From: an uncultured Anaerolineae bacterium
GTDB lineage: Bacteria; Chloroflexota; Anaerolineae; Anaerolineales; Villigracilaceae
NCBI GenBank assembly: GCA_903908605.1
Contig: CAIVSQ010000588.1
Span: 1-58,370 of the forward strand
Length of the DNA stretch: 58,370 bases
Reading direction: 5' to 3'
The position numbers and the translations under genes were made by a program. The notes beneath the pieces are model-generated. The model was given only the letters and a program-made list of their open reading frames with translations, searched no databases and was not told where the DNA came from. Of the stretch, positions 1 through 7,861 are shown one piece after another (position 1 is the stretch's first letter; every line of letters starts with the position of its first letter).

Positions 1-2
1 AT

Positions 3-716
3 GGCCCCAATCAAGTCTCCCTGTATACAAAAAAAGCCTTTGATATTTTATCGAAAATCTGGCTAAAGGTCGGTTGGAACCAAAAATTCGAATATACGTT
101 CTCGTGGTTTGGACGCCCAATCATACAAATCCCAGAAGATATGGTGCGGTTGCAAGAGGTAATCTATCGAATTAAGCCAGATGTGATCCTTGAAACTGGA
201 ATAGCGCATGGCGGTTCAATAATTTTCTCTGCCAGTCTATGTAAAGCAATCGGAAAAGGCCGTGTAATCGGTGTTGATATCAAAATTCACCCAAGCAATC
301 GCGAGGCAATTGAGACCCATGAGTTATTTCCCTTAATTACCCTGATTGAGGGCAGTTCAACCGCCCCAGATACTATTCAAAAGGTTATTGATCTAATCAA
401 ACCAGGCGAAACAGTCCTGGCAATTTTGGATTCCAATCACAGCAAAGCGCATGTTCTGGCTGAACTTGAGGCGTATCATTCTCTAATAACCCCAGGATCG
501 TATATTGTTGCTACAGATGGAGTAATGGAAGATTTACACGACACTCCGCGCGGCAAACCCGAATGGATCTATGATAACCCAAAAGCTGCGGCACTTGAAT
601 TTGCCAGTCGCCACTCCGATTTCATAATTGACCAACCAATTTGGCCATTCAATGAAAGTGATTTAACGGATAATATTACACATTGGCCTGGGGCATGGCT
701 GAAAAAAACGCCATAA
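3..716 (+). CDS. CmcI-like cephalosporin hydroxylase/sugar O-methyltransferase family protein, 5'-partial
   Basis: The frame is open to the left edge, so the start lies outside the window; 237 codons are visible. The motif ETGIAHGGS with GRVIGVDI downstream is the SAM-binding Rossmann core of the CmcI/rhamnosyl O-methyltransferase family, followed by the family-typical IEGSS and VLAILDSNHSKAHVLAEL segments. The preceding residues (SWFGRPIIQIPEDMVRLQEV, about 45 codons in) also fit the family and show that an internal ATG at 141 is not the true start. Members usually methylate sugars or a small-molecule scaffold in glycan and antibiotic clusters and are soluble. Next to a glycosyltransferase array, methylation of a glycan is a reasonable inference, but the substrate cannot be read from sequence. 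Confidence 0.8.
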   Translation, partial: GPNQVSLYTKKAFDILSKIWLKVGWNQKFEYTFSWFGRPIIQIPEDMVRLQEVIYRIKPDVILETGIAHGGSIIFSASLCKAIGKGRVIGVDIKIHPSNREAIETHELFPLITLIEGSSTAPDTIQKVIDLIKPGETVLAILDSNHSKAHVLAELEAYHSLITPGSYIVATDGVMEDLHDTPRGKPEWIYDNPKAAALEFASRHSDFIIDQPIWPFNESDLTDNITHWPGAWLKKTP

Positions 717-847
717 TAAATCTTAAGTTGACTCAGTATTCCATAGCACCAACTTATTGAGAAGATACTAAAAGAGTCCTTATCAAAAATTGCCCACGAC
801 CAGGCCTTAAGAAAATTGTCCGTCGACTGGGTTTCCGAAGCCAGTAA

Positions 848-1105
848 TACGAACACGTACTCGCGGAACTAAAAGCCTATGCCCCTCTGACTTCCACCGG
901 CAGTTATTGCGTTGTATGGGATACCGGCATTGAAGATTTACCCGAGGGCTATGTCACCAACCGCCCGTGGGGGAAAGGCAACAACCCCAAGACGGCTGTC
1001 TTTGAATACCTCAAATCCAACCCCGATTTCGTAATTGATCAGTCCGTTTCTGATAAATTCATGATTACCGCCGCACCGGACGGATTCTTGAAAAGGGTAA
1101 AATAA
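848..1105 (+). pseudogene. Remnant of a second CmcI-like methyltransferase gene
   Basis: An 85-codon frame beginning directly after an in-frame stop at 845 matches the C-terminal third of the upstream gene product. Shared landmarks in the same order are HVLAEL-AY, GSY, EDL, NPK-A, DF-IDQ and a final LK segment. No start codon, ribosome site or SAM-binding half is present, and the stretch from 717 to 847 has stops in this frame. The simplest reading is a tandem duplicate that lost its 5' two thirds. It is intact enough at the protein level to suggest a fairly recent loss. Confidence 0.7.
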
Positions 1106-1134
1106 CCCGCGCTATCTTTATCACGTTTGGTTCT

Positions 1135-1179
1135 AAATTCTGCCCTCCGAGGTTTGATAGGAGGCAGAATTTATTTTTA
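1135..1179 (+). terminator. Rho-independent terminator after the methyltransferase remnant
   Basis: Arms AAATTCTGCCCTCC (1135-1148) and GGAGGCAGAATTT (1160-1172) pair with a single bulged C, with an 11-nt loop, followed by ATTTTTAA. It separates the methyltransferase region from the glycosyltransferase array. Confidence 0.75.
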
Positions 1180-1304
1180 ATCCCTCGCTGCTCTCCTGTC
1201 CCCGGCTCATTCATGGATGTCATCCTTCATGGCGCCTGGTGAAGCAAGGTTTTTTATGCCCGTTTTACGATTCACCTGTAGAGCTTTTGGTATGATTGGT
1301 GCGT

Positions 1305-2888
1305 ATGGACTACCTCAGCCTCTGCCTGATCTGTAAAGACGAAAACGACTACCTGCCCGAATGGTTGGATTACCACATCCTGATGGGGGTCGAGCGTTTT
1401 TATATTTACGATAACGAAAGCCGTGTCAGCCTGCGCACAAGCCTGGGTGATTACATTGAACGCGGTTGGGTGGTTGTGGTCGATATCCCTGGCCGGGATA
1501 TGCAGCTCCAGGCTTATGATCATTGTCTGCAGAACTTTGGCGCTCACACCTTCTGGCTTGGTTTCATCGATACCGATGAATTCCTGGTCCCCAAAACTAC
1601 ACTTGACCTTAAGCTATTGCTCAAGGAATTTGAGGCCTGTGCTGGCCTGGCGGTCAGTGCCTTGTTTTTTGGCTCCAATGGTCACAAGCATCGTCCCGCG
1701 GCTGGGCAGATATCCTCCTACACCCGTCACGCTCACCCCACCTTCATGGAGTTCATTTACGTCAAGAGCATTGTCCAGCCAGCCCTGGTTCTCATGCCCC
1801 ATTCCCCCCATGATTTTATCTATCAGCCGGGCCAGTTCTGTGTCAACGAAAACTTCCTGCGTGTTGATGGGCAACGTTTCCCCAATTCCATTCAAAAAAT
1901 ACAACTCAATCACTACTATTGTCGCTCCGAACAGGAGATCGACCTCAAGCTCAGCCGCGGCAACAGCCAGGATGTGGTTTGGCCGCGCAAGCGTTTTGAC
2001 CTGGTCAACACCCTTGCCACCTATGAAGATCGCTCCATCCTCAACAACCTTGCTACACTGCTCGGCCAGCCAGCCGGGATGGAGATCTGGCGAAGTCGCG
2101 CCTTGCAAATCCCGGCCACATTGATGCCAGAGGCTTTTTCCCAAAACCACATCGCCCGCACCTTCAGGTCTGAACTGCTGCGCATGAATAGCCTCCGTTC
2201 CGAGGTCGAGCTTGCGGTCCAACGCAAGGACCCCGCGCAAGTACAACAGCTTATCGCCAGGCAGTTATCGATTGCCCCCGATTATCTCCTGTTGTATGTT
2301 GATCTTTGCATCTATCTTCTCGCGCTCAATGACTTCCCCGGCGCCTGGCAGGCCATCACATCCGCCTGGAAAATTTCCTCCAGCAGCTATCTTGTCTTAA
2401 GCACCATGACTTTTTTCTTTATCAAGACCGAAAACTTTGAAATGGCCGAGAAAACCTGCCGCCTGTTGCTGGACCTGGCCCCGCATGATATGGTCGCTCT
2501 CGGCATGTTCACCCAGTGCCTCATTGGCCAGGGCCGTTATGAGGACGCCCTGCGGGTGGGTGTACCAGTCGTTGAACTTTCCTCCCAGGTCGGTGAACTT
2601 CCCGACCGGATGGGCGTTTTTCTTGTCAAAAAGATGGCCGATTACCTGCTTCAAAAGCACGATTTTGTCGCCGCAGTGCGTCTTTGGAATGCAGGTGTGC
2701 TTTGCCAGCCTGGTGATGTCAATGTCCTCCTTGAACTCAGTCAGGCCTGCCTGCTCGCCGGTGATCGCCCCGCAGCCCGCCTGGCCCTTGAAAAAGCCGC
2801 TGCTTTAACCCAGGCTGCTGGTCAGACTGCCCTTCGTGAAAAAGTGCTGGCTGCCCTTGCCCAGGTCGATCTCCCCGTTGAGCCCTGA
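1305..2888 (+). CDS. GT92/GT2-like glycosyltransferase with C-terminal TPR domain (array copy 1)
   Basis: A 527-residue protein with no signal peptide or membrane segment, hence probably cytoplasmic. Residues 1-230 form a family 92/Glyco_tranf_2_4-like domain: CKDEND-YLPEWLDYH near the N terminus, the nucleotide-sugar loop FYIYDNES, and the metal-binding DxD at D89-T-D91 inside GFIDTDEF. The conserved tail NHYYCRS-EID-KL-RGN lies near residue 210. From about residue 285 the chain is helical and TPR-like (repeats of the AW-ITSAWKI and LLDLAPHDM type). ATG 1305 is chosen over a TTG nine bases upstream because all five copies start with MDYLSLC. It heads a five-gene run. Donor and acceptor sugars are unknown; the position upstream of flagellin suggests glycosylation of the filament. 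Confidence 0.85.
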   Translation: MDYLSLCLICKDENDYLPEWLDYHILMGVERFYIYDNESRVSLRTSLGDYIERGWVVVVDIPGRDMQLQAYDHCLQNFGAHTFWLGFIDTDEFLVPKTTLDLKLLLKEFEACAGLAVSALFFGSNGHKHRPAAGQISSYTRHAHPTFMEFIYVKSIVQPALVLMPHSPHDFIYQPGQFCVNENFLRVDGQRFPNSIQKIQLNHYYCRSEQEIDLKLSRGNSQDVVWPRKRFDLVNTLATYEDRSILNNLATLLGQPAGMEIWRSRALQIPATLMPEAFSQNHIARTFRSELLRMNSLRSEVELAVQRKDPAQVQQLIARQLSIAPDYLLLYVDLCIYLLALNDFPGAWQAITSAWKISSSSYLVLSTMTFFFIKTENFEMAEKTCRLLLDLAPHDMVALGMFTQCLIGQGRYEDALRVGVPVVELSSQVGELPDRMGVFLVKKMADYLLQKHDFVAAVRLWNAGVLCQPGDVNVLLELSQACLLAGDRPAARLALEKAAALTQAAGQTALREKVLAALAQVDLPVEP

Positions 2889-2911
2889 CCCTTTACCAGG
2901 ACCCCATTATG

Positions 2912-4636
2912 ATGGATTACCTCAGCCTCTGCCTGATCTGCAAAGATGAAAACGACTACCTGCCCGAGTGGTTGGATTATCACATCCTGATGGGTGTCGA
3001 TCGTTTTTATATATACGATAACGAGAGCCGCGTCAGCCTGCGTGAAAGTCTGCGAGACTATATCCAGCGCGGCTGGGTCGTCGTAGTAGATATCCCGGGC
3101 AGCGCCATGCAGCTCTTTGCTTATGACCACTGTCTGCAGACCTTTGGCCATCTCACCTTTTGGTTGGGCTTTATCGATACAGATGAGTTCCTGGTCCCTC
3201 ATACTACGCTCGACCTTAAAGAGTTTCTTCGTGAGTACGAGCCTTATGCTGGTCTGGCGGTCAGTTCGCTCTTCTTCGGGTCCAACGGCCACAAATTGCG
3301 CCCTACCATTGGCCAGCTGGCAGCTTACACCACCCGTCCGCATGCCACATTTAGGGAAAATGAGCTGGTCAAAAGCATCGTTCAGCCTTCACGCGTCCTC
3401 ATGCCCAATTCGCCGCATGATGTCCTTTATCGCGAAGATGCCTGGGGCGTAAACGAAACAGGTTTTCGGGTCGATTACCAGCGTTTCCCCAACCATACTG
3501 AAAAGATCCAGGTTAATCATTATTACTGTCGCTCCGAAAAAGAGATCGACCAGAAGCTGAAACGAGGTAACAGCGGTGCCGTCACCTGGCCGCGCAGGCT
3601 CTTTGAGGCGGTCAACCGCCTCTCCACCGATCTCGATGAAAGCGTGCTGGTAAATCTTGAAACCCTCTTCCAGCGTGCGGACCAACCGGTCACCTTGCAA
3701 ACCCTGCTCCCTGCCATGGCCGCCCTGGCTGGCACCCGCCTGGCAACGCCACCTGCCCCCGAAATGCTTCACCCCCTGCCGGCCACCAGCTTCCGGCCAG
3801 CTTTCTCCGAAATTGAGCTTCTCAAGGCCCAGACCCGCGCCGCCATGGATCGCCACGATATCAACGAAGCTCAGCGCCTGGTGCTGCAATTGTTGCAGCG
3901 TTGCCCGCAAAACATCAACCTCTATGACGTCCTTGCCACAATAAAAATTAACCTTGGTGATGCCCCCGCCGCCTGGCAGCTTCTTACCCAGGCCTGGCAG
4001 CTATCGCCTGGCAACAATTACATTGTGCTTTTGGCCATGGCCCATTATTTTCTTCGTATCGCCAACTACCCCATGGTCGAGAATACCTGCCACCTTGTTC
4101 TTGCCCTCGCTCCGCACGATATGAACGCTCTTGGCCTGCTTGCCTGGTCGCTTCTCGAACAGGGTCGTCCAGCCGAGGCCCTCAGCATCGGTGTGCCTCT
4201 GGTTGAACTTTGCGCCCAGCTTGGTGAGCTGCCCGAACGGGTTGGCCTTGGAATTGTAAAAAAACTGGCCGATTACCTGCGTGATCAAAAAGACTATACC
4301 GCTTCCATCCATCTCTGGCAGCTGGCCGAAAAATGCCAGCCCACAGAACTGGCCGTGCTGATCGAACTTGTCCAGGTCCAGCTGCTCCAGGGTGACCAGG
4401 CCGCTGCGCGCCAGGTTCTCCAGCGTGCCGCAGCCCTCGCCCCCGGGCACCCGCTCATCCTCGATCTGCAGCAGCAGGCATCGTCCCGAATCATCAACGG
4501 GGCATCGTCCCGAATCATCAACGGGGCATCGTCCCGAATCACTAACGGGGCATCGTCCCGAATCACTAACGGGGCATCGTCTCGAATCAGTAACGTGTCG
4601 TCGTCGAATGTGCCACCCTCCAAAAGGAAGCGCTGA
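2912..4636 (+). CDS. GT92/GT2-like glycosyltransferase with TPR domain (array copy 2), repeat-extended C terminus
   Basis: 574 residues, the longest of the five copies. The N-terminal catalytic domain again has CKDEND-YLPEW, FYIYDNES and GFIDTDEF, and TPR-like helices run from about residue 285 to 520. The start codon is doubled (ATGATGGAT); ATG 2912 matches the other copies. The extra length comes from a C-terminal tail coded by a 24-bp tandem repeat, giving about five tandem ASSRI(I/T)NG octapeptides, followed by a basic end (PPSKRKR). It lies 23 nt after copy 1 and 6 nt before copy 3, so co-translation is likely. The tail is polar and probably disordered; its role is unknown. Confidence 0.85.
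   Translation: MDYLSLCLICKDENDYLPEWLDYHILMGVDRFYIYDNESRVSLRESLRDYIQRGWVVVVDIPGSAMQLFAYDHCLQTFGHLTFWLGFIDTDEFLVPHTTLDLKEFLREYEPYAGLAVSSLFFGSNGHKLRPTIGQLAAYTTRPHATFRENELVKSIVQPSRVLMPNSPHDVLYREDAWGVNETGFRVDYQRFPNHTEKIQVNHYYCRSEKEIDQKLKRGNSGAVTWPRRLFEAVNRLSTDLDESVLVNLETLFQRADQPVTLQTLLPAMAALAGTRLATPPAPEMLHPLPATSFRPAFSEIELLKAQTRAAMDRHDINEAQRLVLQLLQRCPQNINLYDVLATIKINLGDAPAAWQLLTQAWQLSPGNNYIVLLAMAHYFLRIANYPMVENTCHLVLALAPHDMNALGLLAWSLLEQGRPAEALSIGVPLVELCAQLGELPERVGLGIVKKLADYLRDQKDYTASIHLWQLAEKCQPTELAVLIELVQVQLLQGDQAAARQVLQRAAALAPGHPLILDLQQQASSRIINGASSRIINGASSRITNGASSRITNGASSRISNVSSSNVPPSKRKR
4478..4597 (+). repeat. In-frame 24-bp minisatellite, five units
   Basis: Five head-to-tail 24-nt units (4478-4501, 4502-4525, 4526-4549, 4550-4573, 4574-4597) begin GCATCGTCCCGAATC. 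Units 1 and 2 look identical, 3 and 4 identical to each other and differing from 1 and 2 by two bases, and unit 5 is more divergent. Because 24 is a multiple of three, gain or loss of units changes the length of the tail of array copy 2 without shifting the frame. Confidence 0.9.
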
Positions 4637-4642
4637 TTTCGC

Positions 4643-6244
4643 ATGGATTACCTCAGTCTCTGCCTGATCTGCAAGGATGAAAACGACTACCTGCCCGAAT
4701 GGTTGGATTATCACATTCTCATGGGTGTCGATCGTTTTTATATTTACGATAACGAAAGCCGTGTCAGCCTGCGCACAAGTCTCAGTGATTACATCGAACG
4801 CGGCTGGGTGGTCGTGGTCGATATCCCCGGCAAGGCCATGCAGCTTTACGCCTACGATCACTGCCTGCAAATCTTCGGCGCTCAAACTTTCTGGCTCGGT
4901 TTTATCGATACGGATGAATTCCTGGTTCCCAAAACCGCGCCCGGTTTGAAGGAATTGCTCAAGGATTATGAGCAGTACGCCGGCCTGGCTGTCAGCTCGT
5001 TATTCTTTGGCTCCAACGGTCATCAATCCCGCCCCCTTGCTGGTCAGGTCGCATCCTACACCACCCGCAGCCATGACACCTTCAAGGAAAATGAGCTGCT
5101 CAAAAGCATTGTTCAACCTGCTTATACTGTCATGCCCAATTCTCCCCACGATTTTATCTTTGTGGAAAATGCATGGTGCGTAAATGAACGCTTCGACCGG
5201 GTCGACGGCCAGCGTTACCCCAATCACGTCCAGAAGATACAGCTTAACCACTATTACAGTCGTTCAAACCAGGAAATCGACCAAAAACTGCGCCGCGGCA
5301 ACAGTGGCGATATCGCCTGGGCCCGCCGGCGCTTCGAGGTGGTCAATGCCGTCTCCACCGTCGAGGATCAGGCCATCCTGCGCCTATTTACCGCCAATCC
5401 CGGGTCTTCTGTGCCCGACCCCATTACTAATCTACCCGCCCACATGGCTCAGCTTACTCGCCATCACTGCGTTGACCCGCTTGATATCCCATACCCATCC
5501 GTTGCCGTTGAGTTTCGCTCCACCTTCTCGCAAATTGACCAAATCAAAAGCCAGATGCGAGCAGCTCAAGATCGCCACGACCTGGCTGAATTCCGCCGTC
5601 TACTCCTGCTCCGCATCCAGGCTGCTCCCAACTACCTGGTCCTCTATGTTACGCTTTCCAATCTTTGTATTGAGCTTGATGATCCCCAGGCGGCCTGGCA
5701 GTCTCTTGGTGAAGCCTGGCGTCGTTCTCCCAATAATTACGTTATCCTGGTCGGCATGGCCTTTTATTTCTTAAAAACCGACAATTTCCCGCTGGCCGAA
5801 AATACCAGTCGCCTGCTGCTGGGAATTGCCCCGCATGATGCGACTGCCCTGGCCTACCTCACCTGTTCCTTCCTCGGTTTGGGACGTTACGATGAAGCCA
5901 TTGCCCTGGGGGTTCCGCTGCTGGAATTGGATTGGCAGTTCAATGAACTACCGGATGGCATGGGTCTCTTCCTCGCCCGGCAGTTGGCCGCCTGCCTGCA
6001 GCAAAATCATGATTACATCGGGGCCGCGCGTTTGTTGGAACAGGCTCTCATCCTTCAATCTGGCGATCTTAATCTCTTGATTGCCCTTGCCAATGTTCTT
6101 CACCTTGCCGGTGATGAGAAAAACGCCCGCCGCCGTTTGCTGGAAGCCCGCGCGCTTGAGCCTGGCAACCAGCTCGTTACCAACCTGCTCAAACAGCTTG
6201 GCCCATCCACATCAACGCCTCGCGCTCAAAAAGAGCGCCGTTAA
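4643..6244 (+). CDS. GT92/GT2-like glycosyltransferase with TPR domain (array copy 3)
   Basis: 533 residues, same architecture: CKDEND-YLPEW at 10-20, FYIYDNES at about 33-40, GFIDTDEF with DxD, then NHYYSRSNQEID-KL-RGN, then a TPR-like C-terminal half (AWQSLGEAWRRSPNNYV, LLGIAPHDA). ATG 4643 follows the stop of copy 2 by six bases; no strong ribosome site is visible, which points to translational coupling. The catalytic half is very close to copies 1 and 2, even at the DNA level over the first hundred codons, while the linker and TPR half differ. Function as for the other copies: transfer of a sugar to an unknown acceptor. Confidence 0.85.
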   Translation: MDYLSLCLICKDENDYLPEWLDYHILMGVDRFYIYDNESRVSLRTSLSDYIERGWVVVVDIPGKAMQLYAYDHCLQIFGAQTFWLGFIDTDEFLVPKTAPGLKELLKDYEQYAGLAVSSLFFGSNGHQSRPLAGQVASYTTRSHDTFKENELLKSIVQPAYTVMPNSPHDFIFVENAWCVNERFDRVDGQRYPNHVQKIQLNHYYSRSNQEIDQKLRRGNSGDIAWARRRFEVVNAVSTVEDQAILRLFTANPGSSVPDPITNLPAHMAQLTRHHCVDPLDIPYPSVAVEFRSTFSQIDQIKSQMRAAQDRHDLAEFRRLLLLRIQAAPNYLVLYVTLSNLCIELDDPQAAWQSLGEAWRRSPNNYVILVGMAFYFLKTDNFPLAENTSRLLLGIAPHDATALAYLTCSFLGLGRYDEAIALGVPLLELDWQFNELPDGMGLFLARQLAACLQQNHDYIGAARLLEQALILQSGDLNLLIALANVLHLAGDEKNARRRLLEARALEPGNQLVTNLLKQLGPSTSTPRAQKERR

Positions 6245-6249
6245 CCCCC

Positions 6250-7857
6250 ATGGATTACCTCAGCCTCTGCCTGGTCTGTAAAGATGAGAACCACTACCTG
6301 CCCGAGTGGTTGGATTATCACATCCTGCTCGGTGTGGACCGTTTTTACATTTACGATAACGAGAGTCATGTCAGCCTGCGCACCAGTCTGGCGGCCTATA
6401 TCCAGCGCGGTTGGGTGGTGGTCATCGATGCACCTGGTCAGGCCATCCAGCTCAATGCATATGATCACTGCCTGCGCACCTTTGGCGCTCATACGTTCTG
6501 GCTGGGCTTCATCGATACAGATGAATTCCTGCTTCCAAAAACGAACTCCAATCTAAAAGACCTGCTCAAAGAATTTGAACCTTATGCCGGCCTTGCCGTC
6601 AGCTCCCTCTTTTTCGGATCCAACGGCCACCTCGTTCGCCCGCTGCAAGGGCAGTTAGCCGCCTACACCACCCGTGTCGATGCCGCGATCCATGAATATC
6701 AATTGGTCAAGAGCATTGTTCAACCGCGTTGGGTCATCATGCCCAATTCTCCGCATGACTTTATTTACCAGGAAAATCAATCCTGTGTTAACGAAGTCTT
6801 TCTGCCGGTGGAATACCAACGCTTTCCCACTCATACTGAAAAAATCCAGCTTAATCATTACTACTGTCGCTCCGCCCACGAGATCAAGCAAAAACTGCAA
6901 CGTGGCAATGCCCAGTCGGTCGCCTGGCAGCGCGATCGGTTCGATACGCTCAATCACTTGGCCACCACCCCCGATGACTCTGCTCCTCAGTTGCTGGCGC
7001 GCCTGCTGGATGAACCTGGCCAAAACTCCGCCGCACAGGTCACGGCGCTGTTCGAAAAAATGGCTCGCGCAGCTCACCAGCTCTCACCAAACCAGCCACC
7101 GTCGCAATCTTCGGCCCGCATGTCCGCTATTCGTCCAGAACTTGCTCTCTGGTTGCAGAAAAAAGCGGCCTGGGAAGCTGCCAAAGCCGGTAACGACCTG
7201 GCCAATGTTCTTCGCCTTGGGCAGGAAATGCTCCAGCTGCACCCGCACTACATTCACTTACTGGTGGTCATGGCCGTTGATTGCCTGGCGGTCAATGATC
7301 CTGCTTCGGCCTGGCAGTATTTATCCCACGCCTGGCAGCTTTCACCCAATAAAAACTACAATGTCTTAAGTGGCATGGTCTTCTTTTTCCTCTGGACAGA
7401 TAATTTCACCATGGCCGAAAAAACCAGCCGCCTCATCCTTGATTTCGCCCCCACGGATGTGCAAGTTACAGGCCTGCTTGTCAGCAGCCTGATCGGTCTC
7501 GGCCGTCGCGCGGATGCCCTCCAGGTTGGTTTGCCCTTGTTGGCGCTGGCCGGTTCGCCAGGCTGGCAGCTCTCTGACCGGTTGGCAATCAGCCTGTTTA
7601 ACTCCCTTGCCGGTTATTTGCTTGAAGATCATAATTATCTGCTTGCCCAACGTCTTTGGGAGCAGGCGGTCAGTTGGCGGCCCAACGACCCTGGCCTGCA
7701 GTTGCAGCTGGCTCAAACTTGTCTGCTAGCCGGTGACCCTCAGTCCGCCCGCCGTTGGCTCGCCAGCGTACTTGCGCTTGCCCCGCAAAACGAACAGGCG
7801 CTCCAACTTCTCAGGCAGGTTGAAAACCCTGCCTCTCCCTCCACACGTGCAGCCTGA
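6250..7857 (+). CDS. GT92/GT2-like glycosyltransferase with TPR domain (array copy 4)
   Basis: 535 residues with the array architecture. The N terminus reads MDYLSLCLVCKDEN and keeps EWLDYH, FYIYDNES and GFIDTDEF; residues 280-535 are TPR-like (AWQYLSHAWQLSPNKNY, RLILDFAPTDV). ATG 6250 lies 5 nt after the stop of copy 3, and copy 5 starts 4 nt after its stop, so copies 2 to 5 are packed as one transcriptional unit. The region between the two domains is proline- and serine-rich (around residues 280-295), probably a flexible linker. Acceptor unknown. Confidence 0.85.
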   Translation: MDYLSLCLVCKDENHYLPEWLDYHILLGVDRFYIYDNESHVSLRTSLAAYIQRGWVVVIDAPGQAIQLNAYDHCLRTFGAHTFWLGFIDTDEFLLPKTNSNLKDLLKEFEPYAGLAVSSLFFGSNGHLVRPLQGQLAAYTTRVDAAIHEYQLVKSIVQPRWVIMPNSPHDFIYQENQSCVNEVFLPVEYQRFPTHTEKIQLNHYYCRSAHEIKQKLQRGNAQSVAWQRDRFDTLNHLATTPDDSAPQLLARLLDEPGQNSAAQVTALFEKMARAAHQLSPNQPPSQSSARMSAIRPELALWLQKKAAWEAAKAGNDLANVLRLGQEMLQLHPHYIHLLVVMAVDCLAVNDPASAWQYLSHAWQLSPNKNYNVLSGMVFFFLWTDNFTMAEKTSRLILDFAPTDVQVTGLLVSSLIGLGRRADALQVGLPLLALAGSPGWQLSDRLAISLFNSLAGYLLEDHNYLLAQRLWEQAVSWRPNDPGLQLQLAQTCLLAGDPQSARRWLASVLALAPQNEQALQLLRQVENPASPSTRAA

Positions 7858-7861
7858 AAAT

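Noticed and set aside
4478-4597. CRISPR-like array
   Set aside because: Units are directly abutting with no spacers and lie inside a coding frame; it is a minisatellite.
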